Source: Lentisphaeria bacterium (GTDB lineage Bacteria; Verrucomicrobiota; Lentisphaeria; Victivallales; Victivallaceae). Taken from it: a DNA stretch of 64,000 bases. Below are positions 51,898-59,593 of the stretch, one piece after another. The stretch lies in the NCBI GenBank assembly GCA_017456285.1, contig JAFTJQ010000082.1, positions 1 through 64,000 of the forward strand, given 5' to 3'. The notes beneath the pieces are model-generated. The model worked only from the letters and a program-made list of their open reading frames with translations, was not told where the DNA came from and ran no database searches. Within the stretch, counting starts at the first letter, position 1, and every line of letters starts with the position of its first letter. The position numbers were made by a program, and so were the translations under genes.

Positions 51898-53715
51898 ATG
51901 AAAAAAACAATCGCTTGTGCATTGGCAGGTTTTTCCATGGCACTTTTTGCTGCGGAAAACTTGATTAATGTAAGTTGGGGAGATAATATCATGGTCGGAA
52001 GCGGCATCTCTAAACTTGATACCCCAGAGAAAATTGCTGAATCTATGGCGGTGTGGAATGATGCTTATGACGGCAAAAATATCATGTGGCGTGTCAGTTC
52101 AGAAGTAATTGCCCATGAATACGAGAGCCGTTCATTAAATGATTTCCAAAAAGCATATAATGCCAAAGTAGCTTCAGTTGAGGCTATTTTTAATCCTGTG
52201 GCTGCGGCAAAAGAAGCGGCAAAGAAGAATGGTCAGGATTTTTATATCTATTTAACCTTCCTTGACCATGGTGCTCCTACAACAATTTATTATGGGGATT
52301 CAGCGGTTTTCCCGTGGCAGGACAAGGAGTTTATCAAACACCCTGAATATAATGAAGTCGCCCTTGACGGCACTCGCCAGTACGGAGTTCCTGACTTGTC
52401 AAATGATAATTTCCGTAAAATGATGATTGCACGCTTGATGAATTATGTGAAAAAATATCAGCCGGACGGCTTGTATCTCTGCAGTCGTACCCACTCAAAC
52501 CCTGCACTCCATGGCGACCAATTTGGCTTCAGTCCGAAAATCGTTGCAGAATATAAAAGCCGCTATGGTATTGATATTACTAAAGATAAGCGATTTGACT
52601 ACAAATCTCCTGAATTTGCTCCGAACTCTATTGAGGTTCAGCGTTGGCGTGATTTGCGTGGAGAGTATTTGGTTCTCTTTCTCAAAGAACTCCGTCAGGC
52701 ACTCGGTGATACCAAACTTATTCTTGGTGTGCCGAGAGGTAAAACTCTGCAAGCACCTTACGGCAACATGACTGTTGACAAGAAAACTATTATTGAAAAT
52801 AATCTTGTTGACGGTATTATGACTGCGGTTTATTCAAGCAAAGGACTTTATCCGCGACGCACAACTCCGCATGGCAAGTTAGGTTATTTAGAGAGTGATG
52901 AAGAGCATTACAATGTTCCTGCTCCAGAGGAAGAAGTGGCAATTTTGAAGTCTTATGCAAAAAACAACAAGGATTTCAAAGTCTATTATAATATCTATAA
53001 TTACAATAATACTGACATCAAGGGCGTAAATGGTTATATGTTCGTTAGTCCTGTTTGCCAGCCAACTCCGGTTGTCAAAGAAAAAGGTGGTCTTTATAGT
53101 AAATCATTTACCGTTGAGGGATTTTTCAGAGTAAAAAAAGAGCAAGGTGACTTCTCCAAATATTCTAGATTAGTCAGCAAATATGCTCACACTGTTGCCT
53201 CTATGCGTGGATGGGAAGTATATTGCACCCCACAGGGGAATGTAGCTTTTCGTACTAATTTAATTGATGCGAAAGGCAATAGAAATGATCTTACTATGAC
53301 TACTCAAAAGGCTATTGTGCATGATAAATGGGTTCATATTGCTTGTGTTTTAGATGATGTCAAAAAAGAAAAACGAATCTATATCAATGGTGAATTAGCC
53401 GGTACACAGAATTTTGACAAAACATATTATCTCTATAACAACAAAGATGTTGATTTAGTTGTAGCAAATTATTGCCACATTTATGATGCACGAGTTATGA
53501 TTGATGAGTTGAGAATGACTACTGATGCTGATTTTAAAGGAGTGCCAACTAAACCATATACCGGCAAAGAACCAGGCACTATCTTCCTCTTCCACTTTGA
53601 TGAAGTAAAAGAAAAAGTCAAAACTCCCAAAGGTGTAGTGGTGCAATATTTGGCAACGCCAGTTTTTTCTGAAGGTGTCTTTGGTAAAGCAATAGATTTA
53701 ACCAAAATTGATTAA
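51898..53715 (+). CDS. Secreted GHL10-like TIM-barrel protein with C-terminal LamG domain
   Basis: The 605-aa protein has a signal peptide (to about residue 19). A barrel-like domain (about 20-370) contains DGLYLCSRTHSNP and FGFSPKIVAEYKSRYGIDI, a pattern seen in family-10-like glycosyl hydrolase proteins. A LamG/concanavalin-like domain follows (about 400-600: FTVEGFFRV, KWVHIACVLDD, RIYINGELAGT). Catalytic residues cannot be named with certainty. A paralogue begins at 62366, with the same pseudopilin pairing. It is exported and probably binds or cuts a polysaccharide. A strong terminator follows. Confidence 0.75.
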   Translation: MKKTIACALAGFSMALFAAENLINVSWGDNIMVGSGISKLDTPEKIAESMAVWNDAYDGKNIMWRVSSEVIAHEYESRSLNDFQKAYNAKVASVEAIFNPVAAAKEAAKKNGQDFYIYLTFLDHGAPTTIYYGDSAVFPWQDKEFIKHPEYNEVALDGTRQYGVPDLSNDNFRKMMIARLMNYVKKYQPDGLYLCSRTHSNPALHGDQFGFSPKIVAEYKSRYGIDITKDKRFDYKSPEFAPNSIEVQRWRDLRGEYLVLFLKELRQALGDTKLILGVPRGKTLQAPYGNMTVDKKTIIENNLVDGIMTAVYSSKGLYPRRTTPHGKLGYLESDEEHYNVPAPEEEVAILKSYAKNNKDFKVYYNIYNYNNTDIKGVNGYMFVSPVCQPTPVVKEKGGLYSKSFTVEGFFRVKKEQGDFSKYSRLVSKYAHTVASMRGWEVYCTPQGNVAFRTNLIDAKGNRNDLTMTTQKAIVHDKWVHIACVLDDVKKEKRIYINGELAGTQNFDKTYYLYNNKDVDLVVANYCHIYDARVMIDELRMTTDADFKGVPTKPYTGKEPGTIFLFHFDEVKEKVKTPKGVVVQYLATPVFSEGVFGKAIDLTKID

Positions 53716-53727
53716 ACATTTATGCCA

Positions 53728-53759
53728 AAATGCGAGGGATTTTTCCCTCGCATTTTTTT
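53728..53759 (+). terminator. Terminator after the locus 1 GHL/LamG gene
   Basis: An 11-bp stem (aaatgcgaggg with ccctcgcattt) is followed by a T-run. It separates locus 1 from locus 2. Confidence 0.93.
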
Positions 53760-53842
53760 GGGCTAATTAGAGTTAATATAAATATTTGAGGAATAGTGAG
53801 ATGAGTTGAGCATTTAAATTCTTTATTTTTTTGCTTGTCCTA

Positions 53843-53870
53843 TTGACATTTTAAAATCTTGTGCTATAAT
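53843..53870 (+). promoter_or_regulatory. Promoter of pseudopilin locus 2
   Basis: TTGACA-N16-TATAAT with extended -10 (TGC). The upstream and spacer sequences are nearly the same as in loci 1, 3 and 4. Confidence 0.85.
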
Positions 53871-53899
53871 ATTTTATGTAGTTTACAATGATTGAGGTA

Positions 53900-54015
53900 A
53901 TAACTGTTGCTTCAACGTATTGTAAAAGTCCGTAAAGAGAGTAATTTTAACAAAAACGAAAGGTCAAAAAAATGAAAAAATCTCTTTATTTCACCCTCAT
54001 TGAACTGCTGGTTGT
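53900..54015 (+). repeat. Invertible start-codon segment of locus 2, ON orientation
   Basis: Half-sites at 53900-53915 and 54000-54015 share AnAAC-N6-TTCAA and enclose 84 bp, the same length as locus 1. The interior is nearly identical to the reverse complement of the segments in loci 1, 3 and 4 and here carries gaaagg plus ATG 53972 in the sense direction. The right half-site falls within codons for the ELLVV part of the leader. Confidence 0.8.
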
Positions 54016-54682
54016 CATTGCAATTATTGCAATCCTTGCAGGAATGTTGCTCCCCGCTCTCAACAAAGCTCGTGAAAAGGCTCGTGCAATCTCTTGTACT
54101 AACCAGTTAAAACAACTCGGAACTCAATGGGCAATGTACATCGATGACTCTAATGGTTCTCCGTCAACTTGGATTTCCAGCAGCAGCAGAACTTGGGCTT
54201 TTATCTTGCACATGGCAGGGTACTTGGATAACTTCAAAACTGTCAGCTGTCCGTCCGGAAATCAGGGCAAAAAAATTGCACTCCCGATGCCGGCAGCAGG
54301 TACTGATGATTTGATTGATACTTATGGTTTTCCGAGATCTCCTGCAACTTGGAATCCTTACTATGGCAATGGTGTTATGATTAGTTCAAGCGGCGACATT
54401 AATAACGTGACTTTCCACTTCAAAAACTTGAAGGAGTCAAAAATTATTATGGCTGACACTGTATTTGTTCTTAATGGCGCAATGCGTCAGTGCTTTGAAC
54501 TCAATGCCGCAGCAGACAAAGCCATTAACTACATCCACGGCGGTCGTGCTAATATTTTGTGGACTGACGGTCATGCAGAAGCCATGGACCCAAAAGCAAC
54601 TTGGGAAGAGTACAAGGATTCAAATGTTAATATTCACGGAACATTTAATACAAGTACTTTCACGAAGTTAAGCTCACTTTAA
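53972..54682 (+). CDS. Pseudopilin, ON phase, with complete prepilin leader
   Basis: The 236-aa protein starts [19 protein letters not shown], a class III prepilin signal with Glu at the +5-like position (FTLIE), then [20 protein letters not shown] shared with its paralogues. The C-terminal region has the H-x9-DG motif ([18 protein letters not shown]). Prepilin peptidase would cleave before FTLIE, and the product would join a pseudopilus or stay in the inner membrane. It has its own promoter and terminators on both sides, so it is monocistronic. A ribosome binding site (gaaagg) lies about 8 nt before the ATG. Confidence 0.9.
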   Translation: MKKSLYFTLIELLVVIAIIAILAGMLLPALNKAREKARAISCTNQLKQLGTQWAMYIDDSNGSPSTWISSSSRTWAFILHMAGYLDNFKTVSCPSGNQGKKIALPMPAAGTDDLIDTYGFPRSPATWNPYYGNGVMISSSGDINNVTFHFKNLKESKIIMADTVFVLNGAMRQCFELNAAADKAINYIHGGRANILWTDGHAEAMDPKATWEEYKDSNVNIHGTFNTSTFTKLSSL

Positions 54683-54710
54683 TTTATTGAAAAATTATAA
54701 ATATTTGCAA

Positions 54711-54749
54711 GAGAGAGATTAAATAAAATTAATTTCTCTCTTTTTTTTA
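54711..54749 (+). terminator. Terminator after the locus 2 pseudopilin
   Basis: gagagagatt pairs imperfectly with aatttctctc, followed by an eight-T run. Confidence 0.8.
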
Positions 54750-54758
54750 TTTAGGGTA

Positions 54759-54786
54759 TTGACAATTAAAAATCTTGTGCTATACT
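54759..54786 (+). promoter_or_regulatory. Promoter of pseudopilin locus 3
   Basis: TTGACA-N16-TATACT with TGC extension. The -10 differs by one base from the other three copies. Confidence 0.8.
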
Positions 54787-54815
54787 ATTTAGTAGAGTTT
54801 ACATTAATTGAAGTA

Positions 54816-54930
54816 ACCACCAACAGTTCAATGAGGGTGAAATAAAGAGATTTTTTCATTTTTTTGACCTTTCGTTTTGTTAAAATTACTCTCTTTCGGC
54901 GATTTTACAACAACTTGAAGTGACGGTTGT
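54816..54930 (-). repeat. Invertible start-codon segment of locus 3, OFF orientation
   Basis: Half-sites at 54816-54831 and 54915-54930 (ACnACCnnCAnTTCAA shared) enclose 83 bp. On the minus strand ATG at 54859-54857 begins [15 protein letters not shown] and runs into a stop 24 codons later. The interior differs from the reverse complement of the ON copy mainly in the first ~20 nt and one base of a homopolymer. Confidence 0.85.
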
Positions 54931-55642
54931 CATTGCAATTATTGCAATCCTTGCAGGAATGTTGCTTCCGGCTCTCAACAAAGCTCGTGAAAAAGCTCGT
55001 TCAATCTCATGTGTTAATAATTTAAAACAGCACGCTTCCGTTGCTCAAATGTACTCAAATGATTACAATGGTTTCGTCGCTTGCTTCCTCGGAGGGTTAT
55101 GGGATGGCAGATCTCACTGGGCAGGAGCTCATGTGCTTTTAGGTTACTATTCTCCCGGCAGCAAGACTTTTTTCTGCCCCTCTTTCAGCAATGCAACTGC
55201 TGAACCTAATGAAGACTATCCGCAATATACTTACGGTGTGCCGACTAACTACAATGACGGACAGGATACCAATAGATGCGTGATTTTCGTTAATAATGAC
55301 GGTTCATCAAATGGTGCATCAACCGGTCAAAACCGTTTGGTTGATACTAAAAGAGTTAAAAATACTTCAAATGCTTTCTTGCATATCGACTCTCTCAATG
55401 GAGCAAAAACTGATCAGGCAGGCATGATGGGAATTAATCCCGGTAATGCCACAAAAGCACATTTCCGTCACGGCGGCAGAGCAAATATGAGCTTCATGGA
55501 TGGTCATGCAGGTTCATTGACTCCTGCTGAATGGGGAAAAGCCAACTATGAAAGCGGTTGCTGGGCACTTTTGGGCGGCGGCAACGGTTATGGATATTTC
55601 GATGAAAATAATGAAGCTAAACAAGTTGACGGCGATCAATAA
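54920..55642 (+). CDS. Pseudopilin, OFF phase: body without prepilin leader
   Basis: The frame from GTG 54920 begins [20 protein letters not shown] and continues as a full pseudopilin body ending in an H-x9-DG region (HGGRANMSFMDGHAGSL). No leader or ribosome binding site precedes it in this orientation; both lie on the inverted segment just upstream. The downstream GH35 operon is separated by a terminator and its own promoter, so here the pilin switch should not directly alter the hydrolase genes. The body is intact, which argues against decay. Confidence 0.8.
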   Translation: MTVVIAIIAILAGMLLPALNKAREKARSISCVNNLKQHASVAQMYSNDYNGFVACFLGGLWDGRSHWAGAHVLLGYYSPGSKTFFCPSFSNATAEPNEDYPQYTYGVPTNYNDGQDTNRCVIFVNNDGSSNGASTGQNRLVDTKRVKNTSNAFLHIDSLNGAKTDQAGMMGINPGNATKAHFRHGGRANMSFMDGHAGSLTPAEWGKANYESGCWALLGGGNGYGYFDENNEAKQVDGDQ

Positions 55643-55665
55643 TTAATGTTTACTGAAAATAGAAT

Positions 55666-55695
55666 TACGGCATAAAAAATTATGCCGTATTTTTA
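55666..55695 (+). terminator. Terminator after the locus 3 pseudopilin
   Basis: A perfect 10-bp stem (tacggcataa with ttatgccgta), loop aaaa and a T-run. Confidence 0.92.
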
Positions 55696-55705
55696 TTGCA
55701 AGATA

Positions 55706-55734
55706 TTGAAATTTGGGTAATTTGCGATTATATT
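55706..55734 (+). promoter_or_regulatory. Promoter of the GH35-GHL-GH20 operon
   Basis: TTGAAA-N17-TATATT lies directly after the terminator and about 45 nt before the first gene. Confidence 0.6.
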
Positions 55735-55778
55735 AAATTAATAGTGAATTTAATTTGTCATCAGGATATTTTTTTATT

Positions 55779-57935
55779 ATGAATTTATCATTTGATAAAG
55801 ATAATTTTTTGGATAATTCTGTTCCGTTTTATTTTAATTCGGCGGAATTTCATTATTTCAGAGTGCCGAAAATTGATTGGGAGAAGCGTTTGACTCTGCT
55901 CAAAAAATCATGTTGCGACACTTTGGCAACCTATATCCCATGGCGAATACATGAAAATTGTGAAAATGAGTGGCGTTTTAATTGCCATGACGGCTATACT
56001 GATTTAACTGAATTTCTCACCCTGGCAAAGAAAATGGAAATTTCAGTTGTACTTCGAGTCGGACCATACAGTTATTCAGAATTGATGCTGGATGGGCTGC
56101 CTGATTATCTGACCGAGAATTACCCTGAAATTTTGGCAAAAAACAAGCAGGGGGAGATTTTTTCTGAATCTACTGTTACTTATTTGCATCCGACTTTTTT
56201 GAAAAGAGTTGAACTTTTTTATCAAAAAGTTGCCGATATTATTCGTCCTTTTCTGGTAAAAAACGGTGGTTCGGTCATCATGGTGCAGCTGGATAATGAG
56301 ACATTAGGCGTGCAATTATGGCGTTCTTCGCTTGATTACAGTCCTGAATTGTGGCGAAGCAAAAACCGTTATGCAGATTTTTTAAGCAATCGCTATCGTG
56401 GAGATATTGAGTTGTTGCGGCAACTTTACGGAGTTAATTGGCAGAACTTTTCCGAAGCCGACCCCTGCGAAAATTTGAGTTCGGATAATTCAAAAGCACT
56501 TCAGATACGGGATTATCAGGATTTCAGCGCCTGTGCCTGTGCTGAATTTTTGGTGTACTTGCGTGATTTATTAATCAAAAACGGTATCAGTGAGACGATT
56601 TTTTGCAATAATGCAGGGTCTCCGAATCTATTTACCTATTTGAAAGAAGCCTGCACTCAATTGGGTGATAACTTCATTGCAGGGGTTGACCACTATTGGA
56701 ATTTAAGTTCAACTTGGAAACAGAATAGTCCGACTAATCAGCGATTTATGTATCACTATATTTCCTGTGAACTTATGAAAAACAGTAAATTTCCGCCGTG
56801 GGTTCCTGAATTTCAATATGGCAGTATTTCTGCTTATCCGCCGGTAACTATGGAGGATTTGTCCTGTGCTTTATTCACCCATTTGGGCTTCGGCATGAAG
56901 GGGCATAATGGTTATGTTTTTACGGGTGGTAAACAAGTTGCAAATTCAGGCTGGAGTTGTAATATTTATGATTATTATGCCCCGGTATCAGCTTCAGGAG
57001 AGTGCCGACCGACCTTCTATGCAGTACAAAAATTCGGTGAGTTTGTGCAAAAACACTCTGACTTTTTGAATTTGAAAGCCGATTATGACTTCCCATTGCT
57101 GTTTGATTATAATGTTTATCGAGCGACTTCAAATTTGAATTTTGATCGTATTCACTGTGCGGATAATTCCGAGATTGACGGTTTCTATACTTTGGGTGTA
57201 TGTGCGACTGCATTTGCTTCGGGGATGATGACGGAAATTTTGGATGCTGAATGTGATTTTGATATGAATCGAAAAACTCTAACAGTAGTTTCAAGCGGAG
57301 TTATGTCGGAAAAATTGCAAACAAAATTGCTTGATTACATGGAGAATGGCGGCAATGTGCTTTTGTGGGGGAGTACTCCTAAATACAATGAATTTATGCA
57401 GGAGTCAACCTTATTGGCAGATGGGGCGAAAATTCCTTTAACCAAGCGAGGAGTCTCGGCATCGAGAGCGATTGACTTCGGCGATGACCAAGGAGAAATT
57501 GCCTACAATAGCGGGCCATTTTTCGTAATTGACGGCGACATTGAGAATGCGGAAATTATTGCGAGAGAGACTAAATCAAATGCGGTTGTTTCTTATCACA
57601 AAAAAGTCGGCAAGGGCAGTTTGACTTTTTCAGGGTGTTTGTTTAATATGGCTTGCGAATCGCACAGCAGATTTTTTTTGAAACTTCTGCGATACGCTGA
57701 TACTGCTCCGAGATTTATGCAGAGTGACAATTACTTAATCATCAATCGCAGAAAAAATCAGGAAAAAATCTGGTTTTTCATCACTAATGCTTCAACTGCT
57801 AAACACTATTTTAAGGGGGAATATCTGCTTGAGAATGAAGCAGTTATGCTCCCTGAACTGCGGCTTGAGCCAATGGATGTAAAAATTTTGGAATATAATT
57901 TAATCAATAAAAATTTCAAGTTAATAAAAGAATAA
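55779..57935 (+). CDS. Glycoside hydrolase family 35 beta-galactosidase-like protein
   Basis: The 718-aa protein has the GH35 catalytic barrel (about residues 15-330): FYFNSAEFHYFRVP, VVLRVGPYSYSEL and SVIMVQLDNETLG, in which Glu174 is the expected acid/base (QIENEYG in typical members). The nucleophile is probably the Glu of VPEFQYG near residue 342. No signal peptide is seen, so cytoplasmic action on imported oligosaccharide is inferred. ATG 55779 was preferred to an upstream TTG because the family N-terminus begins there. It heads an operon with a GHL protein and GH20. Confidence 0.85.
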   Translation: MNLSFDKDNFLDNSVPFYFNSAEFHYFRVPKIDWEKRLTLLKKSCCDTLATYIPWRIHENCENEWRFNCHDGYTDLTEFLTLAKKMEISVVLRVGPYSYSELMLDGLPDYLTENYPEILAKNKQGEIFSESTVTYLHPTFLKRVELFYQKVADIIRPFLVKNGGSVIMVQLDNETLGVQLWRSSLDYSPELWRSKNRYADFLSNRYRGDIELLRQLYGVNWQNFSEADPCENLSSDNSKALQIRDYQDFSACACAEFLVYLRDLLIKNGISETIFCNNAGSPNLFTYLKEACTQLGDNFIAGVDHYWNLSSTWKQNSPTNQRFMYHYISCELMKNSKFPPWVPEFQYGSISAYPPVTMEDLSCALFTHLGFGMKGHNGYVFTGGKQVANSGWSCNIYDYYAPVSASGECRPTFYAVQKFGEFVQKHSDFLNLKADYDFPLLFDYNVYRATSNLNFDRIHCADNSEIDGFYTLGVCATAFASGMMTEILDAECDFDMNRKTLTVVSSGVMSEKLQTKLLDYMENGGNVLLWGSTPKYNEFMQESTLLADGAKIPLTKRGVSASRAIDFGDDQGEIAYNSGPFFVIDGDIENAEIIARETKSNAVVSYHKKVGKGSLTFSGCLFNMACESHSRFFLKLLRYADTAPRFMQSDNYLIINRRKNQEKIWFFITNASTAKHYFKGEYLLENEAVMLPELRLEPMDVKILEYNLINKNFKLIKE

Positions 57936-57959
57936 AAATAATAAAAAAAGGAGCAAAAC

Positions 57960-59582
57960 ATGAAAAAACTATTTTTAACTTTATTTACTGCTATCGTTGG
58001 AATTGCCCTTTGGGCAGGCGAAAATTTGCTTCCGGATTTGACTCAATGGAGCAAAGATGGTGCGGGTAATTTTGTTGTTGAAGCAGATAGTGCTTCAATC
58101 ACCCATAAGGGCGGTCAAAAGGCGGCATCTTTGCAGAAAAAAATTCAAGTTGAGGGAGGAAACTATTATATTTTTTCAGGTAAAATCAAGAAGACTTCCG
58201 AAAATACCAAACCGTCTGTAAGTTTTATTGCCAGAACTGAAAAAAATGCGTGGCTTTTTCAGTATATTGCCCCCGGAATCAATGAGGCAAAAGTCGGCGA
58301 ATGGCAGGAGTTTGAAATTCGTGCATTTTTAACGCCGATTGCTGATAATATTACTGCAATTATCGGCAGTTACAAGGACGGAATCGAAATTAAAGATATT
58401 AAATTCGAGAAAACTGACTGGAAAAACGGTCGTGATGAAAATGCTCCGAAGTTGGAATATTGGATTAATATGGACTACAACGATAATATCGCTTATTCAC
58501 ACAATTTGGGCTTAAACGGTTATGAGGAAAAAGATATTGTCAAGTATTTTCAAGATTGCAAAAAGGCAGGCGTAACCGGGGTACAATGGCGAATTTCTGT
58601 ATTCGGTCATGTTCTTTACCACAGCAAAGGTGCCGCAACAGTTTTCCCCGGCAGTATGGATGTAAGCAAACTCTCCGGCAAAGCGGCTTTGGTTGCTGAT
58701 ACCATTAAAAGAATTGACCCGTTGGCGATTGCAGTTAGAGAAGCAAAGAAAAACGGTATTGAACTTTACGTCTGGCTTACCCTCTCCGATGAGGGGTACA
58801 AGCGTGATGTGCCGAACTACTGTTTCCCGGAATTTTTAATTCAGAATCCCGATTGCCATTTGCTTGACCGTCAGGGTAAGCCCTTGTACGGCACTCTCTG
58901 CTACAATGAGCCGAAAGCCCGTGAGTATCGTCTTAATATGATTAAAGAAATTTTGGAATACGGTGCGGACGGACTTTACTTGTGTACTCGTTCACACAGC
59001 AGTGTTTTCGGTAGTGACAAGGGCGATGACTATGGATTTAATAAGGCGATTGTCGATGAGTACAAAAAGCGTTACGGCGTTGATATTTTAACTCAAGACT
59101 TTGATGTTGTTAAGTGGCGTGAACTTAAAGCCGAGGGCTTTGATACTTTGATTAAAGAAATTTCTGAACTTGCCAAAGCAAAAAATCAGAAAGTCCGCCT
59201 CGGTGTTGCCAGTATGTCGCTTTCAAATGGTATTTTAGGCGGAAACTGGGGCAAAACTCCGCTCCATTGGCAGAAGTTTTTGGCAAATGATTGGATTGAT
59301 TCGATTGTAGACGGACAGTACAATGTCGAACCTTACTTCGCAGGTCGTGAGAATAATCGCTTCCGCTGTGCAGCCAAAGCTCATCAGAAACTCTATTTCT
59401 GGGCACAAATGGTGCGTTACGGTGAGCGGGTTTATAGTTATGAAGAATTGACCAAGCAGGCAGAATTTTTTGCCTTCTACGGGGCAAATGGTGCAATTTA
59501 TCATGAGTCCGTCAATTTGGAAGAAGCACCCAATAAGTATTTATTCCCGCTTGGAGTATGGTATTCAGAATTTGATAAATAA
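57960..59582 (+). CDS. Secreted GHL10-like protein with N-terminal carbohydrate-binding-like domain
   Basis: The 540-aa protein has a signal peptide (to about residue 19) and a jelly-roll-like domain (about 20-155, resembling CBM4/9 by strand pattern and an IKFEK ending). A barrel domain (about 160-535) follows, with ADGLYLCTRSHSSVF and YGFNKAIVDEYKKRYGVDI. The latter part is clearly related to the barrel of the LamG proteins at 51898 and 62366, but it lacks LamG. The substrate is unknown. It lies between GH35 and GH20 with 24 and 11 nt gaps, so it is cotranscribed. A strong site (aaggag) precedes the ATG. Confidence 0.75.
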   Translation: MKKLFLTLFTAIVGIALWAGENLLPDLTQWSKDGAGNFVVEADSASITHKGGQKAASLQKKIQVEGGNYYIFSGKIKKTSENTKPSVSFIARTEKNAWLFQYIAPGINEAKVGEWQEFEIRAFLTPIADNITAIIGSYKDGIEIKDIKFEKTDWKNGRDENAPKLEYWINMDYNDNIAYSHNLGLNGYEEKDIVKYFQDCKKAGVTGVQWRISVFGHVLYHSKGAATVFPGSMDVSKLSGKAALVADTIKRIDPLAIAVREAKKNGIELYVWLTLSDEGYKRDVPNYCFPEFLIQNPDCHLLDRQGKPLYGTLCYNEPKAREYRLNMIKEILEYGADGLYLCTRSHSSVFGSDKGDDYGFNKAIVDEYKKRYGVDILTQDFDVVKWRELKAEGFDTLIKEISELAKAKNQKVRLGVASMSLSNGILGGNWGKTPLHWQKFLANDWIDSIVDGQYNVEPYFAGRENNRFRCAAKAHQKLYFWAQMVRYGERVYSYEELTKQAEFFAFYGANGAIYHESVNLEEAPNKYLFPLGVWYSEFDK

Positions 59583-59593
59583 GGAAGTGAAAA

